Source: a virus
Length of the DNA stretch: 48,547 nucleotides
Strand: one strand, 5' to 3'
Virus record (IMG/VR): IMGVR_UViG_3300033183_000554
Location: 1 to 48,547 of that record
Part shown: positions 27,512 to 37,167 of the stretch, piece after piece
Layout: each line of letters opens with the position of its first letter
How positions within the stretch are numbered: position 1 is the first letter of the stretch
The notes under the pieces: generated by a model
Seen by the model: only the letters and a program-made list of their open reading frames with translations
The model's database searches: none
Told to the model about the DNA's origin: nothing
Position numbers and translations under genes: made by a program

Positions 27512-28422
27512 GGCGCGCTCCCATGACTCAAGGTCTGAAGCTCAGGAGCCTCGGTGACCGCCTTACCCCAATCCATAGGGAGCCCCTCATCGAGATCGAA
27601 GCCGCGCACGACCAGCCCGCAGGTGAAGACGCGGAGGTCATCTCGCCCATAGAGGTTGGTCCGCAGCTCCCCCTCCATGTCGAGCTCCCAACGCACGCTC
27701 CCGAGCTCGGGTTGATCAGGGTCGCGCGCTAGGCTGATCCAGTGGTTTCGGTTGAGGAAGGAGGACAGCGAGCCCATCAGGTTAAGGAGCTCAGCGGTGA
27801 AGGTCGAGGCGCCGGTGAGCCTAAAGCTCAGGTCGGCGGTGAGGGCGGGCCGGTAACGCAGCAGCTCAGGGCCACTTGAGCCGAGGATCACTCGCTCGTG
27901 AGGGACGTTGTTCGCGTAAAAACGGTTCAGGCGCACCGTAGGCCCCGAGAGGATCAAGGCGGGCAGCTCGGCGAGGCTCGGGATGGCGCTCGCGTCGTCG
28001 AGGGTGGCGTCGTAGTCAAGCGCGACGGTCATGTTGGTGTTCTCGATGACCTGCACCTTGAGCTCCTGTAACAGCGCGCGGATGAGGCGAGTGACCGAGG
28101 CCTCCTCGATCACTGAGCTGCGCTCAAAGAGGTAAGCGTCCGCTAAGGGCCCAAGCTCGTCGGGCACAGGTGTGGCTGCGTCATCAAGGTTCTCAACGCT
28201 CACCGTGACGAGCCCCGCGGGGTGAGCGGGGGTGCGGACGTCAATCACCCACTGGGTCTGCCCGTCGAGCTCCTCACTCCAGATCGCGAGGACCTCTGCC
28301 TCACGCTCACCAAAGCGGACGGTGACCTGAGGGGCGAAGTGGAGCCCCACCAGCCGGGCGAGGTCACCACCGCTCGTGGGGCCAACGCTAGGGGTGATCG
28401 CGTGGATGATCGGTGTAGGCAT
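27508..28422 (-). CDS. Neck/tail completion protein with IPT/TIG domain
   Basis: The 304-residue protein begins with an IPT/TIG Ig-like fold: ITPSVGPTSGGDLARLVGLHF, then FGEREAEVLA and TPAHPAGLVTVSVEN (residues 8-85). The rest (from about 105) has strand patterns typical of a head-tail or tail-terminator protein in this position (VIEEASVTRLIRALLQEL, then NHWISLARDPDQPELGS). An IPT domain on a neck protein may decorate the virion. It overlaps the upstream stop as TAATG. Confidence 0.7.
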   Translation of the reverse strand: MPTPIIHAITPSVGPTSGGDLARLVGLHFAPQVTVRFGEREAEVLAIWSEELDGQTQWVIDVRTPAHPAGLVTVSVENLDDAATPVPDELGPLADAYLFERSSVIEEASVTRLIRALLQELKVQVIENTNMTVALDYDATLDDASAIPSLAELPALILSGPTVRLNRFYANNVPHERVILGSSGPELLRYRPALTADLSFRLTGASTFTAELLNLMGSLSSFLNRNHWISLARDPDQPELGSVRWELDMEGELRTNLYGRDDLRVFTCGLVVRGFDLDEGLPMDWGKAVTEAPELQTLSHGSAP

Positions 28423-29030
28423 TAGACACCTCCTATGCTCATCGCCGAGGCAACGCGGGCTAAGAGGCGCTTTTGGGCGCCGGCTTTAAAGGCCTCAAAG
28501 GCGGGCCGCAGGAAGGGGCGCGCGGGGACCTGAACCACGACGAGCCCACCTCCACCGTCCCCATCTCCTCCTGACCCGACAGGCTCACCTGCCTCGCGGA
28601 GCACCGCGAAGACGAAGCGGCGCATAGCGTCGGTTAAGGGGATGATGATGGGCGCGGAGCCAAACTCTTGGACCTCCGCGATCTTGATGAGGCTCTGCCC
28701 GTCTTGAGCGCGAGCGGCGCGCGGGATCCCCACAAAAGCCTCGTCTCCTCTGAGCTTCACGATGACGCTGTTGCGCAGGTCACCCCGCACCATCAAAGAC
28801 TTGCTCCCACCGAAGCCCTTGAGCCGACGCGCGGCGAGCGTCGTCTCAGCCGGAGGCTTGAGCGCGCTCCCACCGGGCGCTTGTCGGGTTAGGCCTCGCA
28901 CCACCTCACGGCGCAGCGCCTCCGCCTCTTGTCGGAGCGACAGCGCCACGGCGGACTTGAGCTGGGCAGGGCCCGAGGCGAGGAGGGCGCGGGCGCGCCT
29001 CCAGTCCCCACTCATCATGGCTGAGCTCAC
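28422..29030 (-). CDS. Tail completion / virion morphogenesis protein (HK97 gp10 / Mu gpG-like)
   Basis: The 202-residue basic protein shows the family pattern: an N-terminal helical region, [31 protein letters not shown] with [12 protein letters not shown], and the C-terminal [12 protein letters not shown]. Such proteins join head and tail. A Gly-rich loop ([11 protein letters not shown]) interrupts the middle. Confidence 0.8.
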   Translation of the reverse strand: MSSAMMSGDWRRARALLASGPAQLKSAVALSLRQEAEALRREVVRGLTRQAPGGSALKPPAETTLAARRLKGFGGSKSLMVRGDLRNSVIVKLRGDEAFVGIPRAARAQDGQSLIKIAEVQEFGSAPIIIPLTDAMRRFVFAVLREAGEPVGSGGDGDGGGGLVVVQVPARPFLRPAFEAFKAGAQKRLLARVASAMSIGGV

Positions 29031-29734
29031 GTCTCACCTCCCTGTGTATGCTTGAATCCCAGCTCAGGGGCGTGCTTACGGAGCCAAGTGAGCGCCACCT
29101 TCGTCGCAGAGGTGATCACCCCACCCGCCCTCACCGTGCGCGCCGCCGCGATCAGCGCTGCCTCGGCCACGTTGAGGTCTGCGTCTCGGAGCCCATGCCC
29201 CTTGAGGCGCTCAGCGAGCGCCCGAGGCTTGAGCAGCGCGCCTGTGCGCCAATAGTGAAGCTCAAGCTCGCAGGTGTACGCGTCTGCCTTGTAGAGCGCG
29301 CGCGCCGCTCGATCGCCGAGGTAGCGCGCCGTAAAGCGCCAGGCGCCCTCTCGGTCACGTTGCTCAACATGTTGATGTTCGCGAACACAGGTGACGATCT
29401 GGCTCCACAGGCTGTGCTGTGGCGTCGCGATCCCGGGGGTGAAGGGTAGATAGATCCTCCGCCCAATCGTCGTCGACTCGAGCTCTAAGAAGGTCTCACG
29501 GTCTGTCACCCCCATCCGAGCGAGCACGTAAGCGAGCAGCCGCATCTCGGGGGCGCTTGGCTTATCGACGGTCTGCGTGCCATAGCGGGCCTGCATCGCC
29601 TCCCAGAAGGCTTTGACCTGCTCAGACGTAACTGGCGCAGGGCGCTGAGGCTGAGAGGTTAGAGAGGAGCGCTTTGAGGAGCGCTGTGAAGAAGGAAGAG
29701 GGGACTCAAAAGTAGAGGGTTTCTGTGAGCTCAT
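29027..29734 (-). CDS. Hypothetical head-tail region protein
   Basis: The 235-residue protein begins [14 protein letters not shown]. It has a disordered Ser/Pro/Gln N-terminus (about 45 residues), then a folded helical domain ([59 protein letters not shown]). I use ATG 29734 because GGAGG lies 6 nt upstream and it forms an ATGA overlap with the lipoprotein stop. No known family is recognised. Confidence 0.6.
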   Translation of the reverse strand: MSSQKPSTFESPLPSSQRSSKRSSLTSQPQRPAPVTSEQVKAFWEAMQARYGTQTVDKPSAPEMRLLAYVLARMGVTDRETFLELESTTIGRRIYLPFTPGIATPQHSLWSQIVTCVREHQHVEQRDREGAWRFTARYLGDRAARALYKADAYTCELELHYWRTGALLKPRALAERLKGHGLRDADLNVAEAALIAAARTVRAGGVITSATKVALTWLRKHAPELGFKHTQGGET

Positions 29735-30066
29735 CGCACACCTCCGCCGTCGCAAGTCAGCTCAGGGGGGACACAGCTGTGCCCCTCAGGGCCGAGCTCA
29801 TCTGCGGGGACTGAGCAGCACTTCCAAGCCCCCTCCCAAGGCCCTGACCCTTCAGTGATGACCGCGGCGCAGTCCTCAGTAGAGCGCCAGCGGCCGTCTG
29901 CGTCACAGACCTCGACAAAGCTCCCAACGCAGCGGGTCTGTTGAGGTGTACACAAGGCGCGAGGCCCACAGGCGCTGAGCAGTATGCACAGAGAGGTAAA
30001 CAGGGGGGGAAACAAAGAGCTCCGCGCCCTGCTCGGTAGGAGCTCGCGCTTGGTGATGTGTGTCAT
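29731..30066 (-). CDS. Small Cys-rich lipoprotein in the head operon
   Basis: The 111-residue protein has a basic N-terminus, a hydrophobic stretch (LFPPLFTSLCILL) and a lipobox LSAC with the lipid Cys at residue 33. The mature part holds nine further cysteines in the host-type pattern CTPQQTRCVGSFVEVCDADGRW. It is exported, so it is not a virion protein. It is fused into the phage operon by ATGA overlaps on both sides. A superinfection-exclusion or surface-changing role would fit but is not shown. It could also be a late lysis accessory such as an outer spanin, though its Cys richness argues against that. Confidence 0.7.
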   Translation of the reverse strand: MTHITKRELLPSRARSSLFPPLFTSLCILLSACGPRALCTPQQTRCVGSFVEVCDADGRWRSTEDCAAVITEGSGPWEGAWKCCSVPADELGPEGHSCVPPELTCDGGGVR

Positions 30067-30539
30067 GTGACCCTCGTTGGTGCGAGCTGCCGCGCCTCAA
30101 AGGTCACGAGCAGCAGGTTGCGAAGAGGTCGGCTCCGGCTCATCCCAAAGCCTCGCGGCTGCGCCTGGGTCACGTAGAGCCCAGGTGGGGTTCGGATGCG
30201 CTGCACGAGCCGCCCTTCAAGGTCATAGAGCCCCGCGAGTCGGTCGTTGGGACGGATCAAGGCCTCCCCGGTGTTCAAGTCGACGAGCCCAAGCCGCTCA
30301 AGGTCCCGAAAGTGAAGCACGAGGCTCAGCTCCGAGCGCGGCGCGTTTCCGCTCGCTAACATGCGCAGGTCCTCAAAGACCCTCGGCTCCACCTGGCAGG
30401 GGACGCGCACCGCCGCGAGCTCTACTCGAGGCGACGTAGCCCCCAACGCGGGCTCCTTAAAGTCATGATCATAGCTGTCCTCCTCAGCGCTGAGACGGCA
30501 CAGCTCAGCGAGGAAGGGGAAGATGAGGCGACCACGCAT
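30063..30539 (-). CDS. Hypothetical head-completion-region protein
   Basis: The 158-residue protein begins MRGRLIFPFLAELCRL. ATG 30539 shares a base with the upstream TGA (TGATG). It contains mixed beta strands (VRVPCQVEPRVFE, ELSLVLHFRDLERLGL, LLLVTFEARQL). By position it is likely a head-closure (stopper) protein, but no motif confirms this. Confidence 0.65.
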   Translation of the reverse strand: MRGRLIFPFLAELCRLSAEEDSYDHDFKEPALGATSPRVELAAVRVPCQVEPRVFEDLRMLASGNAPRSELSLVLHFRDLERLGLVDLNTGEALIRPNDRLAGLYDLEGRLVQRIRTPPGLYVTQAQPRGFGMSRSRPLRNLLLVTFEARQLAPTRVT

Positions 30540-31165
30540 CAGCAAGCCCCCATGGGCGGTGGTCGGCGGTAGCGGGCGATGATTGAGTCGAGCTCAGGGT
30601 CACCCGTTGGCCCTACGCTCCCCCCGACCCGATCGAGCTTATAGCTCTGGTCGCGGGTGCGCTCCTCAAGGACGCGCCAGCGGTTCCTCACGTCAAAGCC
30701 TCGGTCATCTGCGAGCGGGTATAGGTAGCGGAGCACGAGCAGGGCACAGGCGCGGCGGATCATCAGAGGGGTCTGCCCCTCAGCGCTCCCGTCAGGCTCG
30801 GTGTAGCCAAATCGACCCTCAACAACTACGTTACCTATGCCTCGTGTGAAGCGCCCGCTACGTCGGCTGAGGCGAGCCCCATCAAAGCCAGGCAGGACCG
30901 GGGCGCCTACGATGAACAAGTCTGTGTGATGAAGCTCAGCGTCATCGACGACGACACGCTCAAGCTGGATGAGCGGCGCTGGGAGCTCCAATGAGCGTGT
31001 CCCTCGGCCGCTCAGGGTCAGCGTCAAGGCTCGAGGTTCAAAGAACCACCCCGTGAGCTGATCCAGCTCGGCGCTCGCGGCCTCGATTAAGGCTTCAGCG
31101 CGCTCGTCATCTGCTTGCGCCTCAGTGACCCCCTCGGCGCGGAGCTCAGCGACGGTGAGATACAA
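30539..31165 (-). CDS. Head-tail connector protein (gp6-like)
   Basis: The 208-residue protein begins YLTVAELRAEGVTEAQADDERAEALIEAASAELDQLTGWFFEPR. This is the usual helical opening of phage head-tail connector/adaptor proteins. Strands LPAPLIQLERVVVDD and VVVEGRFGYTEPDG follow, then the C-terminal helix ALLVLRYLYPL. The start appears to be TTG (31165), 9 bp after the upstream stop, with only a weak RBS. Confidence 0.75.
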   Translation of the reverse strand: MYLTVAELRAEGVTEAQADDERAEALIEAASAELDQLTGWFFEPRALTLTLSGRGTRSLELPAPLIQLERVVVDDAELHHTDLFIVGAPVLPGFDGARLSRRSGRFTRGIGNVVVEGRFGYTEPDGSAEGQTPLMIRRACALLVLRYLYPLADDRGFDVRNRWRVLEERTRDQSYKLDRVGGSVGPTGDPELDSIIARYRRPPPMGAC

Positions 31166-31173
31166 GGCGGGGC

Positions 31174-31590
31174 CTACTTGCTGCGAGCGCGGCGCTTGGT
31201 GGTTGAAGGGGAGGTCTTGCTCTGAGCGGCTTGAGCTGAGCCGTCATCCTCTGACGGCGCCTCTGACTCATCGCCCTTAAGGTCAGCGGTGGTCACGCTT
31301 GCGGTCGCGTTCACAGGGTGAGTCGCGCTCTTGCGCGCGGTCGCCTGTGACTCCTCGGCGTCGATCGCCTCAGCCTCAGCTTCGGTGTGCACATCAAAAG
31401 CGAGCGGGGCGTGCTCGTCTCCCAAGACCTGACGCACCGCGCGCAGATAATCACCGACGTGTCGGTCTACCCGATACCAGCCTCGCTCCTCATGGAACTT
31501 GATGCCAGCGTAGGTGTAGCGCCGAAGCACAAAGCCCCGCCTCGGGTCATATGGTTTGAGCCTCACGAGGAGGGTGTCATTCTTAGCCAT
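31174..31590 (-). CDS. Small head-region protein with disordered tail
   Basis: The 138-residue protein begins [30 protein letters not shown] folded domain of about 70 residues is followed by an acidic, then Lys/Arg-rich, tail. It sits between capsid and connector genes, where decoration or minor head proteins are common. Function not recognised. Confidence 0.6.
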   Translation of the reverse strand: MAKNDTLLVRLKPYDPRRGFVLRRYTYAGIKFHEERGWYRVDRHVGDYLRAVRQVLGDEHAPLAFDVHTEAEAEAIDAEESQATARKSATHPVNATASVTTADLKGDESEAPSEDDGSAQAAQSKTSPSTTKRRARSK

Positions 31591-31602
31591 GTCTCACTCT
31601 CC

Positions 31603-32541
<939 letters not shown>

Positions 32542-32552
32542 CAGCGGGCTCC

Positions 32553-33401
32553 TTACAGGTCATGAAAGGAGATCGCCTTATCGACGCTCTCCCGGTCCAT
32601 CGGGTTATTCAGGTCCATCGGCCAGCCCACGTCTCTGGGGGCGGCCTTGCGTGTCATCTCGGGGCTCGAGGCGCTGTGAGGCAGCCCGAACTGCTTCTCA
32701 ACGCGCGAGAGGCGCTGCTGTTGGCCTCGGACCATCTCAGCCAAGGCGCGCAGCGAGGTGTTGATCGTCTCAAGAGAGCGCGTGAGCTCACCGGGGGGCT
32801 CCGGTGGGCTTGGCTGCGCAGGGAGCGTCTCCGGCTCTGCGTCTCGCTCTGAAGTGTTCTCAGCAGAGGTCTCAGCAGAGGTCTCAGCAGTGTTCTCAGC
32901 AGTCCTCTCAGATGTACCTTCAGCGAGGTCTGCCGAGGGACCTTGAGTGAGCTCTACTCCACCGCTCACGCTCATCATCTGCTCAAGAGCGCTCGCGAGG
33001 CCCTCAAGCGCGTTGATCGCCGTGGACAGGAGCGGCTCGGGCTGTTGAGCTGAGGTGTGCGAGCCCTCAGTAGAGGCGACTTGAGCGCCCTTTGAGTCTT
33101 CTGAAAAATCTACTTGAGGGGCATCATTACCACTATCATCTAGGCCAGAATCGAGGTCAAATACTCCATCAGGTTCAGCCTCAGCGCTCGGCTCTGCTTC
33201 AGGTTCAGCAAAATGATCTTTATTAATCAATCCTGTGATTATACTGTTTGTCTCAGGTGTCGGCTCAGCCATATCGGGCTCGCTCCTCTTCACGATCAAA
33301 AATCGGCGCTGGTTAGCGGCGCGATCCACGAGGGACACCTCCTCGACCTGAATGTCGATGAGGCGGCTCACCGGTCGCGCTCGGGATAAGGGCTCACTCA
33401 T
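32553..33401 (-). CDS. Scaffold-like protein
   Basis: The 282-residue protein starts with [27 protein letters not shown], the signature seen at protease/scaffold borders in many myophages. A long acidic Glu/Ser/Thr region follows, with a tandem ([17 protein letters not shown]). A coiled coil lies near the C-terminus ([21 protein letters not shown]). It would guide capsid assembly and be degraded by the protease. It overlaps the upstream protease gene by ATGA. Confidence 0.75.
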   Translation of the reverse strand: MSEPLSRARPVSRLIDIQVEEVSLVDRAANQRRFLIVKRSEPDMAEPTPETNSIITGLINKDHFAEPEAEPSAEAEPDGVFDLDSGLDDSGNDAPQVDFSEDSKGAQVASTEGSHTSAQQPEPLLSTAINALEGLASALEQMMSVSGGVELTQGPSADLAEGTSERTAENTAETSAETSAENTSERDAEPETLPAQPSPPEPPGELTRSLETINTSLRALAEMVRGQQQRLSRVEKQFGLPHSASSPEMTRKAAPRDVGWPMDLNNPMDRESVDKAISFHDL

Positions 33402-34675
33402 GCTCGCTCCTCCTCGGCGGTGGGCTCAGGCACGCGGCGCGCGGAGCCTCCAATCGAAAACCCGGTGAGCTCCCCTCGCTTCACGCGCTCCCAGAGCTCA
33501 TCAGAGTGCACGCGGACCGCGAGCAGCCACGTCCCCTTAGCGACGCTCAGCTCACCGACCTGGAAGGGGGTAGGCGCCACGTAGCTCTCTAGCACCTTCA
33601 CCTGATCATTGACGCGCAGCTCATGCATGAGCCCGAGCCCACCAAACTCCTCCATAAAGCGGTGGGCCGCTTGGCGCACCTCCTCATGTGAATAGATGTC
33701 GCCCTGCGCGTCCACCTGCTCAGGGACTAGGACGACGCCAAGCACATAGCGCTCGTCATTTGGGTCCACCCCCTTAATCAGCTCACAGACCTTCTCAATG
33801 GGCGGATCTTCGAGCAGCTCTGCAGACTCAAGGTCTTTCTCTACAAACTTGTAGTTGGCGACGAGCAGCTGGGTGAGCATCTTCGGGCCGCCGACGCCAC
33901 GCATGGACCCAATTGTGCGCGGGGTGCGGACGCGCTTGATAAAGTAGCCCGCGTCCTTGAGCAGCTTAGGGAGCTTCCCGCGCACCCCATAGGTCATCAG
34001 CCACTTACCCTTAAGCGACTTGAGCACCTCAAAGAAGCGCTCCTCATCAAAGGTCGACTCCCCGACGTTCACGTTATAGCCGGGGTAGGGTGGGTCGAGG
34101 AAGAACACGGTGTCTGCGCTATCATGCTTACGGACCACCGGCTCATAGTCTCCCGAGTAGACCTTGACCTGAGCGAGCCGCGAGCCATGCTGCTCTAGCC
34201 TGCTTATGGTCTTGGCCTCAATCCCCTGCCCGCTCGGACTAAAGCTCTTGCCGCGCAGCTTCCCATACGAGAAGTGGGTGAGATAAAGGAAGCGGTGCAG
34301 TCGCTCTAGCTCCCCGCGCGGTTGAGCGTCGATGAGCCCCTTGAAGGTCGCGAGGTCGCCAGTCCACTTCATCCCTCGGAGCTTATTGAGCTTGGCGGGG
34401 GTGAGCTTCTGGATCACCTGAAAGGCCTGTGCGATCTCAGGGTCAGCGTCATTGATGACCTCAACCTCCGAGGCCTCCTTCTCAAAGAGCACCGCCGCCG
34501 AGCCCGCGAAGGGCTCCACGTACACGCGGTGCGGGGGGAGGAGCTTAGCGAGCCGCGGCGCGAGGCGCTTCTTGCCGGCTGGCGACCCCCAGATCGTCTT
34601 TTCTATTGTCTCAGGGGAGCAGCTCTCTAAAATTTCACGCGCCCTCTGCAGGGCCTCCTGTGCCTGCTCAGACAT
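33398..34675 (-). CDS. DNA adenine methyltransferase (D12 class) fused to XkdF-like prohead protease
   Basis: The 425-residue protein has two domains. Residues about 25-285 are a D12/Dam-type N6-adenine methyltransferase: motif [13 protein letters not shown] (53-64), motif [13 protein letters not shown] (191-201), and QLLVANY near the end. Residues about 308-412 match the phage XkdF serine-protease family: [39 protein letters not shown] and [11 protein letters not shown]351 and S407 are candidate catalytic residues. It precedes the scaffold and capsid genes, exactly where a prohead protease belongs. ATG 34675 is preferred, with AAGGGG 7 nt upstream. The fused methyltransferase is unusual: see findings. 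Confidence 0.85.
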   Translation of the reverse strand: MSEQAQEALQRAREILESCSPETIEKTIWGSPAGKKRLAPRLAKLLPPHRVYVEPFAGSAAVLFEKEASEVEVINDADPEIAQAFQVIQKLTPAKLNKLRGMKWTGDLATFKGLIDAQPRGELERLHRFLYLTHFSYGKLRGKSFSPSGQGIEAKTISRLEQHGSRLAQVKVYSGDYEPVVRKHDSADTVFFLDPPYPGYNVNVGESTFDEERFFEVLKSLKGKWLMTYGVRGKLPKLLKDAGYFIKRVRTPRTIGSMRGVGGPKMLTQLLVANYKFVEKDLESAELLEDPPIEKVCELIKGVDPNDERYVLGVVLVPEQVDAQGDIYSHEEVRQAAHRFMEEFGGLGLMHELRVNDQVKVLESYVAPTPFQVGELSVAKGTWLLAVRVHSDELWERVKRGELTGFSIGGSARRVPEPTAEEERA

Positions 34676-34976
34676 GACGCAGCCCCTTCGGGTCACGCCC
34701 CCAGGTCAGCGCTACACCCGAGGTGTCCGCCATATCACGGGGCCACTGCTCATCGCTCACCTCTTCAAGCTCACTCTTTGTGGTAGGCGTAGCGCTCTCA
34801 AGCGCGCTCCGCATGACGTTCAAGAGCCCGGTGAGCTCCTTGTTGAGCCCTGCTGAGATGGGCTGATCACCCGCCCGGTTCAGTTGATCCACCACCGCCC
34901 CGAGCCGGTCGCTCACTCCATGAAGTGCGCGCGCGACCTGTCGCGCTGTCGGTGTCCTGCTCTGCTCATGCGCCAT
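34668..34976 (-). CDS. Small hypothetical protein, first gene of the head operon
   Basis: The 102-residue helical protein begins MAHEQSRTPTARQVARALHG. It contains an amphipathic region (SDRLGAVVDQLNRAG, KELTGLLNVMRSALESA). It overlaps the fusion gene and is first behind promoter copy D. Function unknown. Confidence 0.6.
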   Translation of the reverse strand: MAHEQSRTPTARQVARALHGVSDRLGAVVDQLNRAGDQPISAGLNKELTGLLNVMRSALESATPTTKSELEEVSDEQWPRDMADTSGVALTWGRDPKGLRHV

Positions 34977-35023
34977 ACGCTCGCTCCCGTGTTTAGTGTG
35001 TAGGCTGAGAGGCCTTCACGGGG

Positions 35024-35052
35024 GTAGAGCTAGCTTGGGGGGTGGGTGGGAC
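35024..35052 (-). promoter_or_regulatory. Phage promoter motif copy D
   Basis: GTCCCA-N17-CTCTAC on the minus strand, 48 bp upstream of ATG 34976. It starts the long protease-capsid-sheath-tube operon, which runs to the terminator at 24917. It lies just left of the RloAB cassette. Confidence 0.7.
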
Positions 35053-35150
35053 AGCAGAGGTGAGAGCTTGAGTGATCAGGCAGCCACGATGCGATCTTAA
35101 AAATTTACACCACTTAATGAGATAAAATCTCTTTAAGTTCTAAATTTGTG

Positions 35151-35174
35151 GTCTAATATGATACAAAATTAGAC
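35151..35174 (+). promoter_or_regulatory. Operator-like inverted repeat in the RloAB promoter region
   Basis: GTCTAAT and ATTAGAC form a perfect 7-bp inverted repeat around a 10-bp spacer. The spacer and left arm include TATGAT, a -10-like hexamer. The region 35100-35200 is strikingly AT-rich. AGGAAGGG follows as the RBS of the first gene. Confidence 0.5.
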
Positions 35175-35206
35175 TTATAACAGAAAAAAAGACAGGAAGG
35201 GCTTAA

Positions 35207-36553
35207 ATGATCATCAGCTTCTCAGTTGAGAACTGGCTCTCCTTTCGAGCGCCGGTCACGTTCTCCATGATCGCGAGCAGGGAGCGCCAGCACGGCGACC
35301 GAGTCACAAAGCTCCGTAAATATAAGACCCGCGCGCTCCCAATCGCGGCGATCTATGGGGGGAACGCGTCAGGTAAGACGAACCTCTTTAAGGCGCTGAG
35401 CTTCGCCAAGATGTTCATCGTGAAGGGGACCCAACCTGACAACCTGATCCCTGTTGAGCCCTTTCGTTTAGACGGCCAGTCTGTCGATCAACCCTCACGG
35501 TTCAGCTTTGAGCTCTTGATTGGTGAGGTGATCTATGACTTTAGCTTCGCGGTGAGCCGCGCCAAGGTCCTTGAGGAGCGCCTCGTGGAGATCACGAGCT
35601 CTAGTGAGCGGGTGCTCTATGATCGGCGTAAGGGCGCCCCGAACTTCGACCGCTCGCTCGCGAGAGACCAGCTCCTCAAGTTTGCTTTTCAGGGCACGCG
35701 CGACAACGTGCTGCTCTTAACGAACGCCGTCTCTCAGCGAGTGGATCACTTTAGGCCTGTCTATGACTGGTTCAAGAGCACGCTCACGCTCATCGCCCCA
35801 GACTCGCGTTTTGAGCCCTTCGAGCGCTTTTTTGATGAGCGCCATGAGCTCTACTCAACCATGAACGAGCTCCTCCCGCTGCTCGACACAGGGATCACCA
35901 AGCTTGGGATAGAGGAGCTACCTTTCGAGAACCTGCCGCTGCCCGACACGCTGAGGCAGAGCCTCCAAGAGGAGGTTAGAGAGGGCATGAGCGTCCGCCT
36001 GTTGACCGAGCCGATGCATGAGCGCTTTGTGGTGACCCGACGAGATGGGGCGCTCATCGCTCAAAAACTTGTGACGTATCACACTAAAGCGGACGGCACC
36101 GAGGTTAAATTCGACCTCCGCCAAGAGTCCGATGGCTCTCAGCGGGTCATCGACCTGCTCCCCGCCCTCCTCGACCTGTCTGCTCAACGCTCCAAGCGTG
36201 TTTATGTGATTGATGAGATCGACCGCAGCTTACACACGATGCTCACGCGTCAGCTCCTCGAGGCGTACTTGGGGAGCTGCTCCACCGAGTCGAGGAGCCA
36301 GCTCCTCTTCACGACCCATGACGCCCAGCTCCTCGATCAAGAGCTCCTGCGTCGTGATGAGATGTGGGTCATTGAGCGCGGCGCTGCGGGTGGCTCAAGC
36401 TTAAGCTCCTTCAGTGAGTTTAAGGACGTGCGCTACGACAAAGACATCCGTAAGAGCTACCTTCAAGGGCGCTTAGGCGGCGTCCCTCGGCTCCGCCTTG
36501 GTGGCGCGCTCAGTGAGCTTTACGTCGGTGTCGCTCGTGAGGAGATCAGCTGA
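35207..36553 (+). CDS. AAA-type ATPase, RloA/AbiLi-like defence protein
   Basis: The 448-residue protein is an ABC/SMC-like ATPase of the AAA_15/AAA_21 type. Walker A is GGNASGKTN (51-59). The signature-like segment [18 protein letters not shown] and Walker [15 protein letters not shown] are in the second half, followed by LLFTTHD. It starts [16 protein letters not shown], typical of these anti-phage ATPases. It is on the + strand against the phage genes and has its own AT-rich promoter. It shares a stop/start overlap with the RloB-like gene. It is thought to sense infection and control the partner nuclease. PARIS AriA and OLD-like proteins are related alternatives; the partner decides for RloB. 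Confidence 0.85.
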   Translation: MIISFSVENWLSFRAPVTFSMIASRERQHGDRVTKLRKYKTRALPIAAIYGGNASGKTNLFKALSFAKMFIVKGTQPDNLIPVEPFRLDGQSVDQPSRFSFELLIGEVIYDFSFAVSRAKVLEERLVEITSSSERVLYDRRKGAPNFDRSLARDQLLKFAFQGTRDNVLLLTNAVSQRVDHFRPVYDWFKSTLTLIAPDSRFEPFERFFDERHELYSTMNELLPLLDTGITKLGIEELPFENLPLPDTLRQSLQEEVREGMSVRLLTEPMHERFVVTRRDGALIAQKLVTYHTKADGTEVKFDLRQESDGSQRVIDLLPALLDLSAQRSKRVYVIDEIDRSLHTMLTRQLLEAYLGSCSTESRSQLLFTTHDAQLLDQELLRRDEMWVIERGAAGGSSLSSFSEFKDVRYDKDIRKSYLQGRLGGVPRLRLGGALSELYVGVAREEIS

Positions 36554-37161
36554 TGCCTTCTAAGAGGCGCAGCTTTCGCCGCCCACTTGGAGAGCGGCGG
36601 TATCGTAAGCTGTTTTTGATCGCGGTAGAGGGCTTTAAGACAGAGCCTCAATATTTCGCGCTCTTCAATGACCAGCGCTCCGTGATTAGGGTCCACTGCC
36701 TTAAGGGGAATCATGACAGCTCCCCACCTCAAGTGCTCAAGCGTATGAAGGAGCAGCTTCGCCGAGAGTCACTGAGGTCCTCAGATGAGGCGTGGCTCGT
36801 CGTTGATAAAGACCAATGGACAGAGGAGCAGCTCACCCTGCTTCACTCCTGGGCTCAGGTGCGTGATCAGTATGGCTTCGCGCTGAGTAACCCCAAGTTT
36901 GAGTATTGGCTTTTGCTTCACTTTGAAGACGGCGCAGGTGTCGCCTCTTCAAAAAATTGCGCTGAGCGCCTAAAGAGGTACCTCCCTGATTATAATAAGG
37001 GGGTCGACGGTCGACATATCACGCGAGAGCGTGTAGAGGCGGCAGTGCAGCGAGCGAAGCGTCGGGATCACCCTCCCTGTGCAGATTGGCCACGCGCGCT
37101 CGGGGGGACTACGGTGTATCGCCTCGTGGAGGGCCTCCTTCGTGGGGTCGATGAGAGCTAA
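36553..37161 (+). CDS. RloB-like (AbiLii-type) TOPRIM nuclease effector
   Basis: The 202-residue protein shows the RloB pattern. [11 protein letters not shown] (25-35) supplies the acidic residue of the TOPRIM-like core. VVDKDQW (83-89) is the second acidic site. [13 protein letters not shown] (112-124) is the third hallmark. A basic C-terminal region follows. In RloA/RloB and AbiL systems this is the effector, probably acting on nucleic acid, with the ATPase as sensor. The start overlaps the ATPase stop. It ends six bases from the stop of the convergent MuF gene, so the cassette fits tightly into the phage operon border. Confidence 0.8.
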   Translation: MPSKRRSFRRPLGERRYRKLFLIAVEGFKTEPQYFALFNDQRSVIRVHCLKGNHDSSPPQVLKRMKEQLRRESLRSSDEAWLVVDKDQWTEEQLTLLHSWAQVRDQYGFALSNPKFEYWLLLHFEDGAGVASSKNCAERLKRYLPDYNKGVDGRHITRERVEAAVQRAKRRDHPPCADWPRALGGTTVYRLVEGLLRGVDES

Positions 37162-37167
37162 CTGCAA

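Noticed and set aside
35207-37161. PARIS (AriA/AriB) or OLD/Gabija system
   Set aside because: The second protein has the RloB hallmarks (EGxxTEPxYF, [13 protein letters not shown]) rather than DUF4435 or a UvrD-like helicase.
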